From the NCBI GenBank assembly GCA_022432975.1, contig CM039506.1, forward strand, positions 290,671 to 354,670: a stretch of 64,000 nucleotides of DNA, in the 5' to 3' direction. Numbering within the stretch: position 1 is the first letter of the stretch; the number at the start of each line of letters is the position of its first letter. The DNA is from Begonia masoniana. Taxonomy: Eukaryota; Streptophyta; Magnoliopsida; Cucurbitales; Begoniaceae. A program made the position numbers and the translations under genes. The notes below the pieces were generated by a model. The model ran no database searches. It was not told where the DNA came from and saw nothing but the letters and a program-made list of their open reading frames with translations. Shown piece after piece: positions 63,641 through 64,000 of the stretch.

Positions 63641-64000
63641 GGTGGCAATCCTTGTGGTGTTTTCCTCAGGAAAGACATCTTCAAATTCCTGCAAGAGAGC
63701 AACTGCTACAGTAGGCAAAAGAATTATCCAGGATTAGTTGTTAAGAAATAAGCCTCTTTGTACAAGATCAACATCATTGTCTTTTCTGATTTGAAAGCAC
63801 TCTTAATCTCTCTCTCTTTTGTAAGGAAATTCACTGCCTTTTGTTCTTTTCAAGTGGCAACCTGACTCTTTTCCCTCTTCTTTCACATTTTCTCTCTCTC
63901 TCTCTCAATCCTCTTTGAACTCTCATGCTCACTCTCACATTGTTTTGTAGTAGCTGTGACAGATTTTTAATTTGGCATTGCTCTTCGAAAACTTGATGGG
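63641..64000 (-). pseudogene. Protease-RT linker remnant of the gypsy polyprotein
   Basis: Minus-strand translation gives a region rich in Lys, Arg and Glu (RERERKM-like, from the CT repeat on the plus strand), then LYKEAYFLTTN and a diverged LLSCRNLKMSFLRKTPQGLPP that corresponds to the usual start of RT. Charged linkers of this kind precede RT in the same gypsy group. The element continues past the window edge. Confidence 0.7.
63891..63908 (+). repeat. (TC)9 microsatellite
   Basis: Eighteen bases of alternating T and C inside the charged linker region of the pol remnant; on the minus strand it encodes the Arg/Glu run. A shorter CT-rich run lies at about 63808-63821. Confidence 0.9.

Larger units (their letters stand above)
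61020..64000 (-). pseudogene. pol: Degenerate Ty3/gypsy pol (RT, RNase H, integrase), 5' part outside the window
   Basis: The minus strand holds the pol region of a plant Ty3/gypsy retrotransposon in the order linker, reverse transcriptase, RNase H, integrase zinc finger, integrase core and integrase C-terminus. That is the gypsy order, with integrase after RNase H (in copia elements it comes first). Homologous segments fall in different frames and many stops interrupt them, so no polyprotein can be made. Recognisable motifs: GLPPIRGIEHRIDF-like start of RT (about 63615-63660), FDDILVYSK (63118-63144), CDASSIGIGAV (RNase H), [47 protein letters not shown] and TRARAKKLQ (about 61020-61060). 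Gag, protease and the 5' LTR would lie beyond 64000. The clade is not assigned. Confidence 0.92.

Noticed and set aside
61225..63714. Plus-strand ORFs of 60-98 residues at the right end
   Set aside because: They are antisense shadows of the minus-strand pol remnant, whose motifs explain the sequence.
1..64000. Declaring this a functional centromere
   Set aside because: Satellite plus gypsy LTRs is suggestive, but sequence alone does not show CENH3 binding, and other heterochromatin looks the same.

Overview
The window reads as repeat-rich heterochromatin from a plant nuclear genome, most likely a eudicot. The evidence is AT-rich tandem satellite DNA, solo LTRs of a plant Ty3/gypsy type, and a decayed plant Ty3/gypsy pol gene. 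I cannot name the species from the sequence alone. I found no intact host gene, rRNA, tRNA or bacterial feature.

About 55 kb of the 64 kb (roughly 86%) is one head-to-tail satellite with a 208-bp consensus monomer (about 37.5% G+C by hand count), always on the same strand and about 260 copies in all. It forms blocks at 1-31760, 33496-36404, 36658-50436, 51667-52443 and 54800-60399. The blocks belong to recognisable subfamilies: a left type (AACTTAGG at the diagnostic site), a middle type with its own indels, and a right type (AACTTTGG). Some blocks carry multi-monomer duplications. The clearest is a roughly 5.2-kb, 25-monomer duplication (about 24640-29830 and 29831-36400), of which one copy was hit by an LTR element and the other keeps the empty target site.

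Mobile DNA interrupts the array. A 1735-bp solo LTR (31761-33495) has a perfect 5-bp target duplication GTTGC. A 2356-bp solo LTR (52444-54799) has TTCA flanks. A probable third LTR or LTR remnant starts at 50437. Next to it lies a short fragment of a gypsy polyprotein C-terminus (51305-51376). The right end (about 61020-64000) is a frameshifted gypsy pol on the minus strand, with recognisable reverse transcriptase, RNase H and integrase segments.

Two 100-N gaps (36558-36657 and 51567-51666) are flanked by satellite with very many private small indels, which looks like unpolished contig-end sequence rather than old satellite. A 43-base poly-A and 110 bp of unrelated sequence sit directly against the first gap. 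Open reading frames inside the satellite are chance products of repeats and indels. The region functions, as far as sequence shows, as a satellite array that is expanding and diverging, and a sink for LTR retrotransposons. A centromeric role is possible but not shown here.
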